The notes beneath the pieces are model-generated. The model did not search any database and was not told the origin of the DNA. It was given only the letters and a program-made list of their open reading frames with translations. 64,000 nucleotides of DNA from Herbaspirillum aquaticum (GTDB lineage: Bacteria; Pseudomonadota; Gammaproteobacteria; Burkholderiales; Burkholderiaceae_D). A program made the translations under genes and the position numbers. Of the stretch, positions 42,766 through 53,346 are shown in pieces (the first letter of the stretch is position 1; each line of letters opens with the position of its first letter). The stretch spans positions 173,525-237,524 of the forward strand of contig NZ_NJGV01000010.1 in assembly GCF_002213425.1 (NCBI RefSeq), read 5' to 3'.

Positions 42766-43243
42766 GATGAAATCCTCGATCCGTGCCGAAGCAGGAAAAT
42801 GACGTTGCGATAGCCTGGCTAACGGCAGGCGCGGCTACCCAGTTGACGCAAAAATTGTGATGGGATGTAACCGTACGAGGCCAGCCAAGGCCTCGCACAC
42901 TGTTAGGATTCGAGCACGGTCAAGTTGAAAGGTTCGACGCGAAGTGTTTCAGAATGCAGAGATCGCGTGATACGGGAAACTGACAAAGCACTGACTGAAA
43001 AGCCGCACCAGAAAAGAACGTCCGGGCAATGAGCTCTGTCAGCGTTTTGCAAGGAAGTGGCATTCTTCCAGCTAAATGCAACGATGCAACAAACGACCAA
43101 GGAAATAAAAAAACTTAGTTTTTGGAGTCGCTGGAAAGAATGATCCGGCATCGGACTATCTACCGCCCGCGAGGATTTCATGCCGGAATGCACATGACTT
43201 AAAATGATGGAATCGCCATCAACCATGAGTTCCATTCAACATC
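42766..43243. other. 478-base AT-richer intergenic region
   Basis: It separates the divergent DUF3300 and metR genes. The composition is clearly more AT-rich than the genes. A minus-strand frame at 42903-43235 has no ribosome site and unlikely composition. An AAAAACT-T-AGTTTTT dyad lies near 43110. A MetR-box-like element is described separately. No RNA gene is recognised. Confidence 0.55.
43226..43238 (+). promoter_or_regulatory. MetR-box-like element
   Basis: TGAGTTCCATTCA differs by one base from TGAA-N5-TTCA, the MetR site. It lies just ahead of the metR start, where autoregulation would act. Confidence 0.35.
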
Positions 43244-44131
43244 ATGCTGGACCGCATCCACCTCTCCATCGTGCAGGAAGTCGAACGCCAGGGTTCGCTC
43301 ACGGCCGCAGCCGGCGTGCTGCACGTCACCCAGTCGGCGCTGAGCCACAGCATGAAGAAGCTGGAACAGCAACTCGGCACCGACATCTGGCTGCGTGAAG
43401 GCCGCCACCTGCGCCTCACGCAAGCCGGCCAATACCTGCTGGCGGTGGCCAACCGCGTGCTGCCGCAACTGAACCTGGCCGAAGAACGCTTGCGCCAGTT
43501 TGCCCAGGGCGAGCGTGGCGCGCTGCGCATCGGCATGGAATGTCACCCCTGTTACCAATGGCTGTTGAAAGTGGTCTCGCCCTACCTGGCCGCCTGGCCT
43601 GACGTGGATGTGGACGTGAAGCAGAAATTCCAGTTCGGCGGCATCGGTGCGCTCTTCGGTTACGAGATCGACCTGCTGGTCACGCCCGATCCGCTGGACA
43701 AGCCCGGCCTGGTGTTCGAGCCGGTGTTCGATTATGAACAGGTGCTGGTGGTGGCGGCCGACCATCCGCTGGCGGGCGTCGATTACGTCAAGCCCAAGCA
43801 ATTGAACAACGAGGTGCTGGTGACCTATCCGGTGCCGGTGGACCGGCTCGACATCTACACCCAGTTCCTCGCGCCGGCCGGCATCGTGCCGCGCCGGCAC
43901 AAGACCATCGAGACCACCGACATCATGCTGCAGATGGTGGCCAGCGGACGCGGCGTGGCGGCCCTGCCGCGCTGGCTGGTGCTGGAATATGCCGAGCAGA
44001 TGGAGATCGTGCCGGTGCGCCTGGGCAAGCAGGGCATCGCCAAGCACATCTACCTGGGTGCGCGCGAGAGCGACGTGGAGATCGACTACCTGCGCGCCTT
44101 CATTGAAGAGGCGCGGCAGGCACAGGCATGA
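43244..44131 (+). CDS. metR: MetR-like LysR-family regulator of methionine metabolism
   Basis: A 295-residue LTTR. The helix-turn-helix is SLTAAAGVLHVTQSALSHSMKKLEQQLG. The effector domain opens with ALRIGMECHPCYQWLLKVV, which parallels E. coli MetR (LRIAIECHSCIQWL), as do FDYEQVLVVAADHPLA, LVTYPVPVDRLDIYTQFLAPAGI and QMVASGRGVAALPRWLV. MetR uses homocysteine as co-activator to induce metE and metH; neither gene is in the window. The ATG at 43244 is chosen by alignment with MetR. Confidence 0.87.
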   Translation: MLDRIHLSIVQEVERQGSLTAAAGVLHVTQSALSHSMKKLEQQLGTDIWLREGRHLRLTQAGQYLLAVANRVLPQLNLAEERLRQFAQGERGALRIGMECHPCYQWLLKVVSPYLAAWPDVDVDVKQKFQFGGIGALFGYEIDLLVTPDPLDKPGLVFEPVFDYEQVLVVAADHPLAGVDYVKPKQLNNEVLVTYPVPVDRLDIYTQFLAPAGIVPRRHKTIETTDIMLQMVASGRGVAALPRWLVLEYAEQMEIVPVRLGKQGIAKHIYLGARESDVEIDYLRAFIEEARQAQA

Positions 44132-44140
44132 GCCGCAGAC

Positions 44141-45151
44141 TTAGTTCGTTTTTGTGACTTTGTTGAGATGCCGCGGCCGGTCCGCATCCATCCCGCGCGC
44201 GGCGGACAATTGCGCCGCCATCACATAGAAAGCCTGGATTGCCACGATGGGATCGAGGTCCGGCGTGGCCGCTACCGGCAAGGTGAGGTCGCGCTCGATC
44301 ACATCCCCGGGGGCCGCCAGCAAGACCCTGGCGCCGCGCGCGCGCATCTCTGCTGCCAGCGCCAGCATGCCGGCCTGCGAGGGTCCGCGCGTGGCGAACA
44401 TGAGCAGCGGATAACCTTCCTCGATCAAGGCCATCGGCCCGTGCTTGATCTCCGCGCCGCTGAAGGCCTCGGCCTGGATGGCGCAGGTTTCCTTGCATTT
44501 GAGCGCGGCCTCCAGCGCCAGCGGGAAGCCGATACCGCGCCCCACGATCATGAGGCGATCGGCCGGGACCAGGGCTTCGACCGCCGCTGACCAGTCGGAT
44601 TCGCACGCTGTCCGCAGCGCCTGCGGCAACTGCACCAGGGCATCCAGCAACGCGGCATCATCCTGCCAGTGTGCCGTCAGCAAGGCCCCCGCCACCAGGC
44701 TGGCGATGAAGCTCTTGGTGGCTGCCACGCTGGCTTCCACGCCCGCATGCAGCGGCAGGCTCCACTGCGCCGCGCTGGCCAGTGGCGAATCGGCCTGGTT
44801 GACCAGCGCCACCGTACTCGCCCCCTGCGTCTGGAAATAGCGGATCGGCTCCACCACATCCGGACTCTGCCCGGATTGCGAAATGGCGATGGCCAGCGCA
44901 TCGCGCACCTGCAGGGGAGCCCGGTTCAGCGTCACCAGCGACATCGGCAGCGACGCCACGATGCGGCCCAGCCGGGCCATGATGAGATAGGCGCAATAGG
45001 CGGCCGCATGGTCGGAGCTGCCGCGCGCCACGGTCACGATGCTGGCCGGCGGGGTGGCGCGCAGTTGCGCGCCCAGTGCGGCATAGCGGTCCTGGTCGCG
45101 GGTCAGCTGCACGGCCACGTAATCGGCCGCAGAGCGGGCTTCCTTAAGCAT
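44141..45151 (-). CDS. SIS-domain glucosamine-6-phosphate deaminase (NagB-II type)
   Basis: A 336-residue protein with two SIS sugar-isomerase domains and no glutaminase domain: SIVTVARGSSDHAAAYCAYLI and SQSGQSPDVVEPIRYF in the first, MIVGRGIGFPLALEAALKCKETCAIQAEAFSGAEIKHGPMALI in the second. This is the layout of NagB-II/AgaS-type deaminases or isomerases, which turn glucosamine-6-phosphate into fructose-6-phosphate. It overlaps the end of nagA by eight bases and is last in the amino sugar operon. Confidence 0.85.
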   Translation of the reverse strand: MLKEARSAADYVAVQLTRDQDRYAALGAQLRATPPASIVTVARGSSDHAAAYCAYLIMARLGRIVASLPMSLVTLNRAPLQVRDALAIAISQSGQSPDVVEPIRYFQTQGASTVALVNQADSPLASAAQWSLPLHAGVEASVAATKSFIASLVAGALLTAHWQDDAALLDALVQLPQALRTACESDWSAAVEALVPADRLMIVGRGIGFPLALEAALKCKETCAIQAEAFSGAEIKHGPMALIEEGYPLLMFATRGPSQAGMLALAAEMRARGARVLLAAPGDVIERDLTLPVAATPDLDPIVAIQAFYVMAAQLSAARGMDADRPRHLNKVTKTN

Positions 45152-46271
45152 CAGCGAGGTCAATCTCTTCTCCTTCCACATAGACAGCCTTGAGGGCAAA
45201 TTGCCGGTCCAGCACCACCACGTCGGCGTAGTGGCCGGTGGCCAGGCGGCCACGGTCGGCCAGGCCCAGGTAATCGGCGGCATAGGTCGAGGTGCGCAGC
45301 GAGGCTTCGGCCACGTCCATGCCCAGTGCGATGAGGTTGCGCAGCGCCTGGTCCATGGTCAGCACGCTGCCGGCCAGGGTGCCATCGTCAAGCCGCACGC
45401 CGCCTGCGCACTTGTGCACCACCTGCCGGCCCAGCGCATAGTCGCCATCGGGCATGCCGGCCGCCGCCGTGGAATCGGTCACGCAGAACAGGCGCGGGAT
45501 GGAGCGCAGCGCCGCGCGGATGGCACCGGGGTGCACGTGCAACAGGTCCGGAATCAGTTCCGCATACTGCGCGTGGGCCAGCGCCGCACCGACCATGCCG
45601 GGCGCACGATGATGGAAGCCGCTCATGGCATTGAACAGGTGCGTGAAGCCCGAGGCGCCATGCGCCAGCGCGGCCACGCCATCGTCATAGCTGCCGGCGG
45701 TGTGGCCGATCTGCACCTTCATGCCGCGATGGGCCAGCTTGCAGACCAGCTTCAGGTGGCCGTCCACTTCCGGGGCGATGGTGATGAGCTTGATGGGGGC
45801 CAGGCCGTCGAGATAGTCCACCTGCTCAAGCGAGGCCGCGATGGCGAAGTCGGGCTGCGCGCCCAGCTTGCCGGGGTTGATGTAGGGCCCTTCCAGGTGC
45901 ACCCCCAGCACGCGTGCGTGGCCGGGCAGGCGCTTGTCGGTGGAGGCGCGGATGGCTTTCAACGCCACTTCCAGTTCTTCCAGCGGCGCGGTCATGGTGG
46001 TGGCCAAGAGACTCGTGGTGCCATGCCGCGCATGCAGGCGCGAGAGCACCTGCACGGCATCGCCGCCTTCCATCACGTCGCGTCCGCCGCCGCCATGCAC
46101 GTGCAGGTCGATGAAGCCGGGCAGGATGTAGTCGCCTTCATCGATGACGCGCGGCTGCTGCCGCAGCGGGCGGCCGTCGATGGAGCGGATGCGCTGGTCG
46201 AAGACCATGCTGCCATGGGTCCAGCCTTGGGGAGTGAGCACGTTGCCGTGCAATTGGGTCAGTGCATTCAT
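45144..46271 (-). CDS. nagA: N-acetylglucosamine-6-phosphate deacetylase
   Basis: A 375-residue amidohydrolase. The metal-binding motif PGFIDLHVHGGGGRDVMEG, LGVHLEGPYINP, the conserved GHTAGSYDD, THLFNAMSGFHHRAPG and VTDSTAAAGMPDG segments define NagA. It removes acetate from GlcNAc-6-phosphate to supply glucosamine-6-phosphate to the SIS-domain enzyme encoded next. Its start overlaps the kinase gene stop as ATGA. Confidence 0.93.
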   Translation of the reverse strand: MNALTQLHGNVLTPQGWTHGSMVFDQRIRSIDGRPLRQQPRVIDEGDYILPGFIDLHVHGGGGRDVMEGGDAVQVLSRLHARHGTTSLLATTMTAPLEELEVALKAIRASTDKRLPGHARVLGVHLEGPYINPGKLGAQPDFAIAASLEQVDYLDGLAPIKLITIAPEVDGHLKLVCKLAHRGMKVQIGHTAGSYDDGVAALAHGASGFTHLFNAMSGFHHRAPGMVGAALAHAQYAELIPDLLHVHPGAIRAALRSIPRLFCVTDSTAAAGMPDGDYALGRQVVHKCAGGVRLDDGTLAGSVLTMDQALRNLIALGMDVAEASLRTSTYAADYLGLADRGRLATGHYADVVVLDRQFALKAVYVEGEEIDLADA

Positions 46272-47185
46272 GCCGGGGTTTCCTTGGGTTGCAGGGCGCG
46301 TCGTACCAGCAGCAGGGCACCGTCCACCGCATCGGCTTGTGGCGGGACAATGCGCGCCTGCTGGCGCCGTTCCAGGTAGGGCTGCAAGGCAGCGGCCAGT
46401 CCGCCGCACAGCGCCAGCGGCAGGCATTGTGCGGGGTCGAGGGTATCGATCATGCGGCTGATCTCGGCGGCCGCTGCCTGCAGGATGCTGCGGGCGGCGA
46501 CATCGTCATGGGCGTGCGCCACCACCGGCCGCGCGGCACGGGCGAAGGCCGCCTGGTCCGCTTGGGCCAGCCAGTCCAGCAAGGTGGCGCGCTCATCGCG
46601 TGCGGTATTGGCAGGCAGTTCGCTGCGGCACAGCGCCAGCACGGCGTCGGCCAGCGGGCCACGATGGCTGCGGCCATCCAGGGCCAGCTGCGCATGGTGC
46701 AGGGCGCGCAAGCCCATCCAGCCGCCACTGCCATCGTCGCCGCTGGGAAAGCCCCAGCCGTCGACCACGCGGCGGCTGCCATCCAGGTCCAGCGACAGGC
46801 CGATGGTGCCGGTGCCCACGGCGATGATGGCACCGGGCGCGCCGCCATGCGCACCCAGCAAGGTGGCCACGCCATCGTTGACGATTTCCAGCACGCCGAA
46901 GGCCGGGGCCTGTGCACGGAAGTCGGCCGACCACTGCGCCACGTTCTCGCCCGCGATGCCGATGCCAACCGCCAGCGTCTCATCGGCGGGACGCTGCAGC
47001 CCGGCGCTGGCAAAGGCGGCGTCGATGGTCTGGCCGATGACGCGCCATGCCTGCGCCGCGCCAATCCGTAACGCTGAGCCCGGGCCGCTGGCCTGCGCCA
47101 GCACCTGCCCTTGCAGCGAGGCCAGCCGCACCAGGGTCTTGGTGCCGCCGCCATCGATGCCCACCAGATAGGCGATCGCTTCCAT
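46268..47185 (-). CDS. BadF/BadG-family ATPase, probable N-acetylglucosamine kinase
   Basis: A 305-residue ASKHA-fold kinase. The phosphate-1 motif LVGIDGGGTKTLVRL is at residues 6-20, phosphate-2 is IIAVGTGTIGLSL, and GFPSGDDGSGGWMG and CGGLAAALQPYL complete the fold. This branch includes N-acetylglucosamine kinases. Set among an ABC importer, nagA and a NagB-II-type gene, it very likely phosphorylates imported GlcNAc, which the ABC system delivers unphosphorylated. Its start lies three bases from the ATPase gene stop and its stop overlaps nagA. Confidence 0.87.
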   Translation of the reverse strand: MEAIAYLVGIDGGGTKTLVRLASLQGQVLAQASGPGSALRIGAAQAWRVIGQTIDAAFASAGLQRPADETLAVGIGIAGENVAQWSADFRAQAPAFGVLEIVNDGVATLLGAHGGAPGAIIAVGTGTIGLSLDLDGSRRVVDGWGFPSGDDGSGGWMGLRALHHAQLALDGRSHRGPLADAVLALCRSELPANTARDERATLLDWLAQADQAAFARAARPVVAHAHDDVAARSILQAAAAEISRMIDTLDPAQCLPLALCGGLAAALQPYLERRQQARIVPPQADAVDGALLLVRRALQPKETPA

Positions 47186-47188
47186 GGA

Positions 47189-48322
<1,134 letters not shown>

Positions 48323-48337
48323 GAAGTCTCCTTTGAA

Positions 48338-49249
48338 TTATTTGACGGCGCCTGAGGTGAGGCCACGGATGAGCTGGCGCGAGAAGGCCATGTACAGGAT
48401 CAGCACCGGGATGACCGCCATCGACAGCGCCGCCAGCACCGAATTCCAGTCGGTGGCGTATTGCCCGATGAACTGCTGCACGCCCAGCGTGACGGTGCGG
48501 GTGTCTTCACCGGGGGCGAGGATGAGCGGGAACCACAGGTCATTCCAGGCCGGGATCATGGTGAACACGGCCACGGTGGCGATGGCCGGACGCAGCAGGG
48601 GCAGGATCACGCGGAAGAAGATGCTGAGTTCGCCCACGCCATCGCAGCGCGCCGCATCCTTCAGCTCGCCCGGGATCTGGCGCATGAATTCGGACAGGAT
48701 CATCACCGCCAGCGGCAGCCCTTGCGCGGTATAGACCAGCACCAGCGCGGTACGTGTATTGATGAGGTCCAGCGCCACCACCAGTTGCAGGATCGAGACC
48801 GTGCCCAGCCGGATCGGGATCATGATGCCGATGGCGATGAAGAAGTTCAGCGCGCGGTTGCCGAAGAAACGGTACTCGGTCAGCGCCCACGCCGCCATGG
48901 CGCCGAAGAGAACGATCAGCAGCAGGGCGGCGAGCGTAACGGCCAGGCTGTTGCCGAAATAGAGCAGGAAGTGGGTGCCTGCCAGCACCTTCTGGAAGCC
49001 GGCGAAGGTCAGCGTCTCGGCCGTGGGCAGGGCCATCGGGCCTTCGAAGATGGCATTGCGGGTCTTGACCGAATTGATGAGGATGAGCGCAATCGGAAAC
49101 AGCGCGATCACCGCATACAGGCACAGCACCGCATGCACCCAGAGATGGCCGGCGGGGCCGAAGCTGCGTTGGAGCAGCGAGGGTTTGCGCATGGTGGTCG
49201 GGTTAGTTGCAGGAGTGGAAGAAGTGCCGACGGAAGAGGAAAGCTGCAT
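48338..49249 (-). CDS. Sugar ABC transporter permease (MalG/UgpE type)
   Basis: A 303-residue permease with six helices. The EAA loop ELKDAARCDGVGELSIFFRVILPLLRPA contacts the ATPase. The N-terminal 25 residues are hydrophilic (SSVGTSSTPATNP) and longer than usual. CAGGAGAAC precedes the start. Carbohydrate uptake-1 family, partner of the permease at 49266-50180. Confidence 0.92.
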   Translation of the reverse strand: MQLSSSVGTSSTPATNPTTMRKPSLLQRSFGPAGHLWVHAVLCLYAVIALFPIALILINSVKTRNAIFEGPMALPTAETLTFAGFQKVLAGTHFLLYFGNSLAVTLAALLLIVLFGAMAAWALTEYRFFGNRALNFFIAIGIMIPIRLGTVSILQLVVALDLINTRTALVLVYTAQGLPLAVMILSEFMRQIPGELKDAARCDGVGELSIFFRVILPLLRPAIATVAVFTMIPAWNDLWFPLILAPGEDTRTVTLGVQQFIGQYATDWNSVLAALSMAVIPVLILYMAFSRQLIRGLTSGAVK

Positions 49250-49265
49250 GCCGTTCTCCTGGTCG

Positions 49266-50180
49266 TCACAGGGCGTAGCGCGTCAATCGACGCTGCACCA
49301 TCACGAAATAGGCCCCCACCCCCGCCAGGATCACCAGGAACATCAGGGTCGCCACCGCCGCGCCCATGGTCGGGCTGCCGATCTGCGCCTGGTAGCCGAA
49401 GAAGGTACGATAGAAGTAGGTCCCCAGCAGGTCGGTGGCATAGTTGGGGCCGGCCAGCGCGCCCTTGACCGAATAGATCAGGTCGAAGGCATTGAAGTTG
49501 GCCACGAAGGTGAGGATGGTCACCAGGCCCAGGGTCGGATAGATCAGCGGCAGCTTGATCTGCCAGAAGATGCGCAGCCCGCTGGCGCCTTCCGCGTGCG
49601 CCGCCTCCAGCACTTCTTCGGGCACCGCCAGCAGGGCGGCGTAGATCAGCATCATGGGAATGCCCACGTACTGCCACACCGAAATCAGCGACAGCGTCAG
49701 CAGCGCCGTCGATTCCTGCCCCAGCCAGGGCGCGAACCAGTCGGCCAGGCCGACCAAGCCCAGCAGTTTCTCGCCCACGCCCCACAGCGGCGAGAGGATC
49801 AGTTGCCAGATGAAGCCGATGATCACCACCGACAGCAGCGTGGGCAGGAAGATCAGCGTGCGGTAGGTGCGCGCACCGCGCAGGCCCTTGAGGCTGAACA
49901 GCGAGGCCAGCAACAGGCCGATGGGATTCTGCAGGGCCATGTGGATGCAGAAGAACTTGACGTTGTTCCACATGGCATTCCAGAAGGCGGCCGACCAGTC
50001 GGGATCGAACAGGATGGTGCGGTAGTTGTCCAGGCCCACGAAGCTGCGCACGCCTGCATCATTGGCGGTGTAGAAACCGAGGCGCAGGGTATCGAGCAGG
50101 GGCAGGGCGCTGAAGAGCGCGTAGATCAGCACGGCGGGTGCAAGCAGCACCGCCAGTTGCCAGGCGCGGATGGTTTTCAC
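49266..50180 (-). CDS. Sugar ABC transporter permease (MalF/UgpA type)
   Basis: A 304-residue permease starting with GTG (VKTIRAWQLAVLLAPAVLIYALF), preceded by GGAAGAGAGA. Six helices and the EAA loop VLEAAHAEGASGLRIFWQIKLPLIYPTL are present. The sequence up to 50324 in the same frame is charged and Arg-rich and not part of the protein. It forms the heterodimeric pore with the MalG-type partner. Confidence 0.92.
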   Translation of the reverse strand: MKTIRAWQLAVLLAPAVLIYALFSALPLLDTLRLGFYTANDAGVRSFVGLDNYRTILFDPDWSAAFWNAMWNNVKFFCIHMALQNPIGLLLASLFSLKGLRGARTYRTLIFLPTLLSVVIIGFIWQLILSPLWGVGEKLLGLVGLADWFAPWLGQESTALLTLSLISVWQYVGIPMMLIYAALLAVPEEVLEAAHAEGASGLRIFWQIKLPLIYPTLGLVTILTFVANFNAFDLIYSVKGALAGPNYATDLLGTYFYRTFFGYQAQIGSPTMGAAVATLMFLVILAGVGAYFVMVQRRLTRYAL

Positions 50181-50268
50181 GGGTGTCTCTCTTCCTGAAG
50201 GGGAGGGAGCGGACCTCTTGGCGGGTCCTTGGCTCCGGGGTAATGCCTTGCTTGGCCAGGCCGTCAGG

Positions 50269-51576
50269 TCATTGTTGCGGCTTGTACCATTTGGCAAAGC
50301 CGGCCTGGATCTTGGCCGCCGCATCCTGCGGAGTCATCTTGCCGTTGAGCACCTGGGCATTGACGTTCCACATCTCGTTTTCCATGCTGGGGGTGCCACG
50401 GTTGAGGATCTGCGAATTGACGCGGATGGTGGAAGCGCAGTTCTTGCGCCAGCCCATCATCTGCTTGGCAATCGGGTCCTTCACCGAGATCAGGTGGTTC
50501 GACAGCGAGAAGAAGCCGGTGACCTTGTTGGTGTAGAGATCGGCAAACTCCTGCGAGCCCAGCCAGGCCAGGAACTTGTAGGCGTCGTCCTTGTTCTTGG
50601 ACTTCTTGTTGATGCCCATGCCGATGTCGTTGTGGTCCGAGATGTAGCAGGCATCGCCATTCTTGGGGACCGGCGGCGGGAAGGCGGCAAAGTCCATCTT
50701 GCCGTTGAAGTAGGCAATATCCCAGGAACCGGCCGGATAGACCGCGCCCTTGCCCAGCGCGAACATGTTCTGGCTGTCGCTGTAGGTCTGGGCCGACGCG
50801 CCCTTGGGCAGGTACTTGCCGAGCTTGGCTTCATAGTCCCAGGCGGCCACGAATTGCGGATCGGTGAACTTGGCCTTCCCGGCGATGAGCGCCTTGCGGC
50901 CTTCTTCCCCCTTCCAGTAGTTGGGGCCGATGCCGGTGAAGAGCACCTGGTGCGATTCCCACTGTTCGGAGGTGCCCATCACCAGGGGCGCGTATTTGCC
51001 ATTGGCCTTGACGGTATCGAGCAGCTTGAAGAATTCTGCTTCCGTCTTGGGCGGCTCCAGGTTCAGTTCCTTGAAGATCTTGGTGTTGTAGAAGAAGCCG
51101 TGGATCACCGAGGCCATCGGCATGCAGAAGGTATCCTTGCCGTCATCGGTCTGCCAGGCGGCCTTGGCCGCAGGCGCGAAGAATTCCATGCCGGGCTTGC
51201 CGTCCAGCTTCTCCAGGTGGCCCTTGTTGTAGAGCGAGAGCGAAACGTCGAAGGGGCGGCAGGCCACCAGGTCGCCGGCGGTGCCGCCGGCCATACGGGC
51301 GGCCAGGCTGGAATCGTATTCAGTCGGGGCGGTGGGCGAGAACTTGACGGTAATGCCCGGATTGCTGCGCTGGAAGGCCGGGATCAGCACTTCCTGCCAC
51401 AGTGGCAGGTCATCCACGCGCCAGCTTTCGATGGTCAGCGTGCCTGCCTGGCTGGGAGCGGCGGCCAGGCCCGTGAGGCCCAAGGCCAGGGCACAGGCGG
51501 CCAGCAGGCGGCGACGCGGCAATGCCGGGAGGGAAGGGATGAGGGGAAAACGACCAGCCTTTTGTTCGGTCTGCAT
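50269..51576 (-). CDS. Sugar ABC transporter substrate-binding protein
   Basis: A 435-residue exported protein. The signal peptide contains RRRLLAACALALGLTGLAAAPSQA. The mature domain has the carbohydrate-binding (family 1) pattern TLTIESWRVDDLPLWQEVLIPAFQRSNPGI and YPAGSWDIAYFNG. AAGGAGACC precedes the start at 51576. It is the first gene of the seven-gene amino sugar operon and sets the substrate, probably N-acetylglucosamine or its oligomers, judged by the downstream enzymes. Confidence 0.9.
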   Translation of the reverse strand: MQTEQKAGRFPLIPSLPALPRRRLLAACALALGLTGLAAAPSQAGTLTIESWRVDDLPLWQEVLIPAFQRSNPGITVKFSPTAPTEYDSSLAARMAGGTAGDLVACRPFDVSLSLYNKGHLEKLDGKPGMEFFAPAAKAAWQTDDGKDTFCMPMASVIHGFFYNTKIFKELNLEPPKTEAEFFKLLDTVKANGKYAPLVMGTSEQWESHQVLFTGIGPNYWKGEEGRKALIAGKAKFTDPQFVAAWDYEAKLGKYLPKGASAQTYSDSQNMFALGKGAVYPAGSWDIAYFNGKMDFAAFPPPVPKNGDACYISDHNDIGMGINKKSKNKDDAYKFLAWLGSQEFADLYTNKVTGFFSLSNHLISVKDPIAKQMMGWRKNCASTIRVNSQILNRGTPSMENEMWNVNAQVLNGKMTPQDAAAKIQAGFAKWYKPQQ

Positions 51577-51990
51577 CTTGGGTCTCCTTGGTTTTTGTAG
51601 GGATCGCAGCAGCCGTGCGCCACGAAACGCCGTGACAGTAGCAGCGGCCAGCATGTGATGCGAGCCCGGTCAGCGGCCCGGCGGAGAGTGCCGCAAGTGT
51701 TTGATTCAAAAAGAAATTAAGTCATTTCGCCGGGCCCGCCGGATTACATATCCTTACAGGACCCGCAGCATGGCGCGGCCGGATTTTCCGAGGCGGCGGG
51801 AGGGGAGTGTGGTGCAGCATCGGGCAGCGCCTGTGGATAAGATAAGCAGAACCAGTCTTACATTTATTAACAAGAGCTAAACCGAGTTCATCGTTTTCAA
51901 GATGCGTGCGGCGGCGGCGCGCCGCTGCACAAATTGCACAATGGCAGTCACCCGGCTATAGTCTCTTCCGGTTTGGAGACAGCACCCCCC
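51577..51990. other. 414-base divergent regulatory region of the amino sugar operon
   Basis: Between two oppositely oriented binding-protein genes. AT-rich blocks lie near 51708-51760 (TTGATTCAAAAAGAAATTAA) and 51855-51895. The plus-strand promoter is given separately. I could not assign a promoter for the minus-strand operon with confidence, nor a clear operator. Confidence 0.5.
51935..51962 (+). promoter_or_regulatory. Candidate promoter of the binding protein / two-component genes
   Basis: TGCACA (51935-51940) and TATAGT (51957-51962) are 16 bases apart; the -10 is strong. The start would be near 51969, with GGAGA at 51974-51978 and the ATG at 51991. Confidence 0.5.
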
Positions 51991-53322
51991 ATGATAAAAA
52001 CGAAACGGCCCGCGAATGCACGCGTCGGCCCGGCCCGCTTCGGGCTGGCCGTGCTGTGCCTGCTCGCGCTGGCGCTGGGGATGGCGGGCCTGCCGGCCCG
52101 CGCACAGTCGCCGGTGCCGCCGGCCGGTGGCGGGGGTTCCCTGCAGGTATTGCACTGGTGGACCTCGGCCAGCGAGCGCCAGGCCATCAACGTGGTAGTC
52201 AATCAATTGGCCAAGCAGGATATCCAGTGGCGCGACGTGGCCATCCCCGGCGGGGCCGGCATGGGCGCGGCCAAAGTATTGAAGAGCATGGTGCTGGCCA
52301 ACCGCGCCCCGGAAGTCACGCAGTTGAATGGCGTGGTCTTCGGCGAGTGGGCCGACCTCGGCCTCTTGCTGGAGCTGGACAATGTGGCCGTGCAGGGCAA
52401 CTGGGAAAAGCAGATGTTCCCCACTGTCTGGTCGCTGCTCAACAACCACGGCCACGTGGTAGCCGCGCCCCTGGGCATCCACCGCATCAATTCGCTGTTC
52501 TACAACACGGCCATCTTCAAGCGCTACAACCTCACGCCGCCCAAGACCTGGGACGACTTCGACCAGATCGTCAAGAAGCTGCAGGGCACCGGCATCGTCC
52601 CGCTGGCGCAGAGCGCCGAAGCCTGGCAACTGGCCACGCTCTTCGAGAACCTCGCCCTGGCCGAGAGCGGGCCCGCCTATTATCGCCGCCTGTTCGTGGA
52701 GATGAGCCCGGCCGCCTTCCTCGATGCGCGCATGCTGCATATCTTGAAGCGCCTGCGCAGCCTGGCCGCCGCCATGCCGCAGCCGGTGCGCGAACGGCCC
52801 TGGACCGAAGTGGCGCGCAGCATGGTCAGCGGCGAAGCCGCCATGCTCATCATGGGCGACTGGGCCAAGGGCGAGCTCAATGCCTGGGGCATGGAAGTGG
52901 ACCAGCAGTTCGGCTGTGCACCGGCGCCCGGCACGGGCGACTTCCACCTCTACAGTACCGACACCCTGGCCATGTTCGCCGGCAATTATGCGCACCAGCC
53001 GATGCAGGAAACGCTGGCGCGGCTGACCATGTCGCCGGCCGTGCAGTCCGAATACAATAGGATCAAGGGTTCGATTCCCGTGCTGCGCGCGGCCGATCCG
53101 CACATGGACCGCTGTGCGCGCGACTCCTGGCGCGCCTTCAGCAAGGGTCCTGCCTGGCAGGCCCCCAGCCTGGTGCACCGCATGGCCACCGACGATACGA
53201 CCAAGGACGCCATCGTGGCCGAGGTGCAGCGCTTCTTCCTCGACCGCAACCTGAGCGAAGAACAGACCCAGAAACGGCTTGCAGCGATTGCGCGTACACT
53301 CGCCCGCAATCGTAACGATTAA
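51991..53322 (+). CDS. Sugar-type ABC substrate-binding protein linked to a two-component system
   Basis: A 443-residue exported binding protein (signal FGLAVLCLLALALGMAGLPARA, cleavage about residue 34). The mature part SLQVLHWWTSASERQAINVVVNQLAKQDIQW resembles sugar-binding proteins of the glucose/mannose type (GltB/SBP_bac_1). No permease or ATPase follows; instead a response regulator and a histidine kinase come next on the same strand. It could present sugar to the sensor kinase, or feed the divergent ABC importer with a second specificity. GGAGA lies 12 bases ahead of the ATG. Confidence 0.85.
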   Translation: MIKTKRPANARVGPARFGLAVLCLLALALGMAGLPARAQSPVPPAGGGGSLQVLHWWTSASERQAINVVVNQLAKQDIQWRDVAIPGGAGMGAAKVLKSMVLANRAPEVTQLNGVVFGEWADLGLLLELDNVAVQGNWEKQMFPTVWSLLNNHGHVVAAPLGIHRINSLFYNTAIFKRYNLTPPKTWDDFDQIVKKLQGTGIVPLAQSAEAWQLATLFENLALAESGPAYYRRLFVEMSPAAFLDARMLHILKRLRSLAAAMPQPVRERPWTEVARSMVSGEAAMLIMGDWAKGELNAWGMEVDQQFGCAPAPGTGDFHLYSTDTLAMFAGNYAHQPMQETLARLTMSPAVQSEYNRIKGSIPVLRAADPHMDRCARDSWRAFSKGPAWQAPSLVHRMATDDTTKDAIVAEVQRFFLDRNLSEEQTQKRLAAIARTLARNRND

Positions 53323-53346
53323 GAATTTCGGAGATGGAGCAGCAAC

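Noticed and set aside
43104..43120. AAAAACT-T-AGTTTTT dyad as a terminator
   Set aside because: A/T-only weak stem with no transcript known to end there; it lies in a divergent promoter region.
42903..43235. 110-codon minus-strand frame with a hydrophobic stretch
   Set aside because: No ribosome site, lies in AT-richer non-coding DNA, and amino acid usage unlike neighbours; not convincing as a gene.
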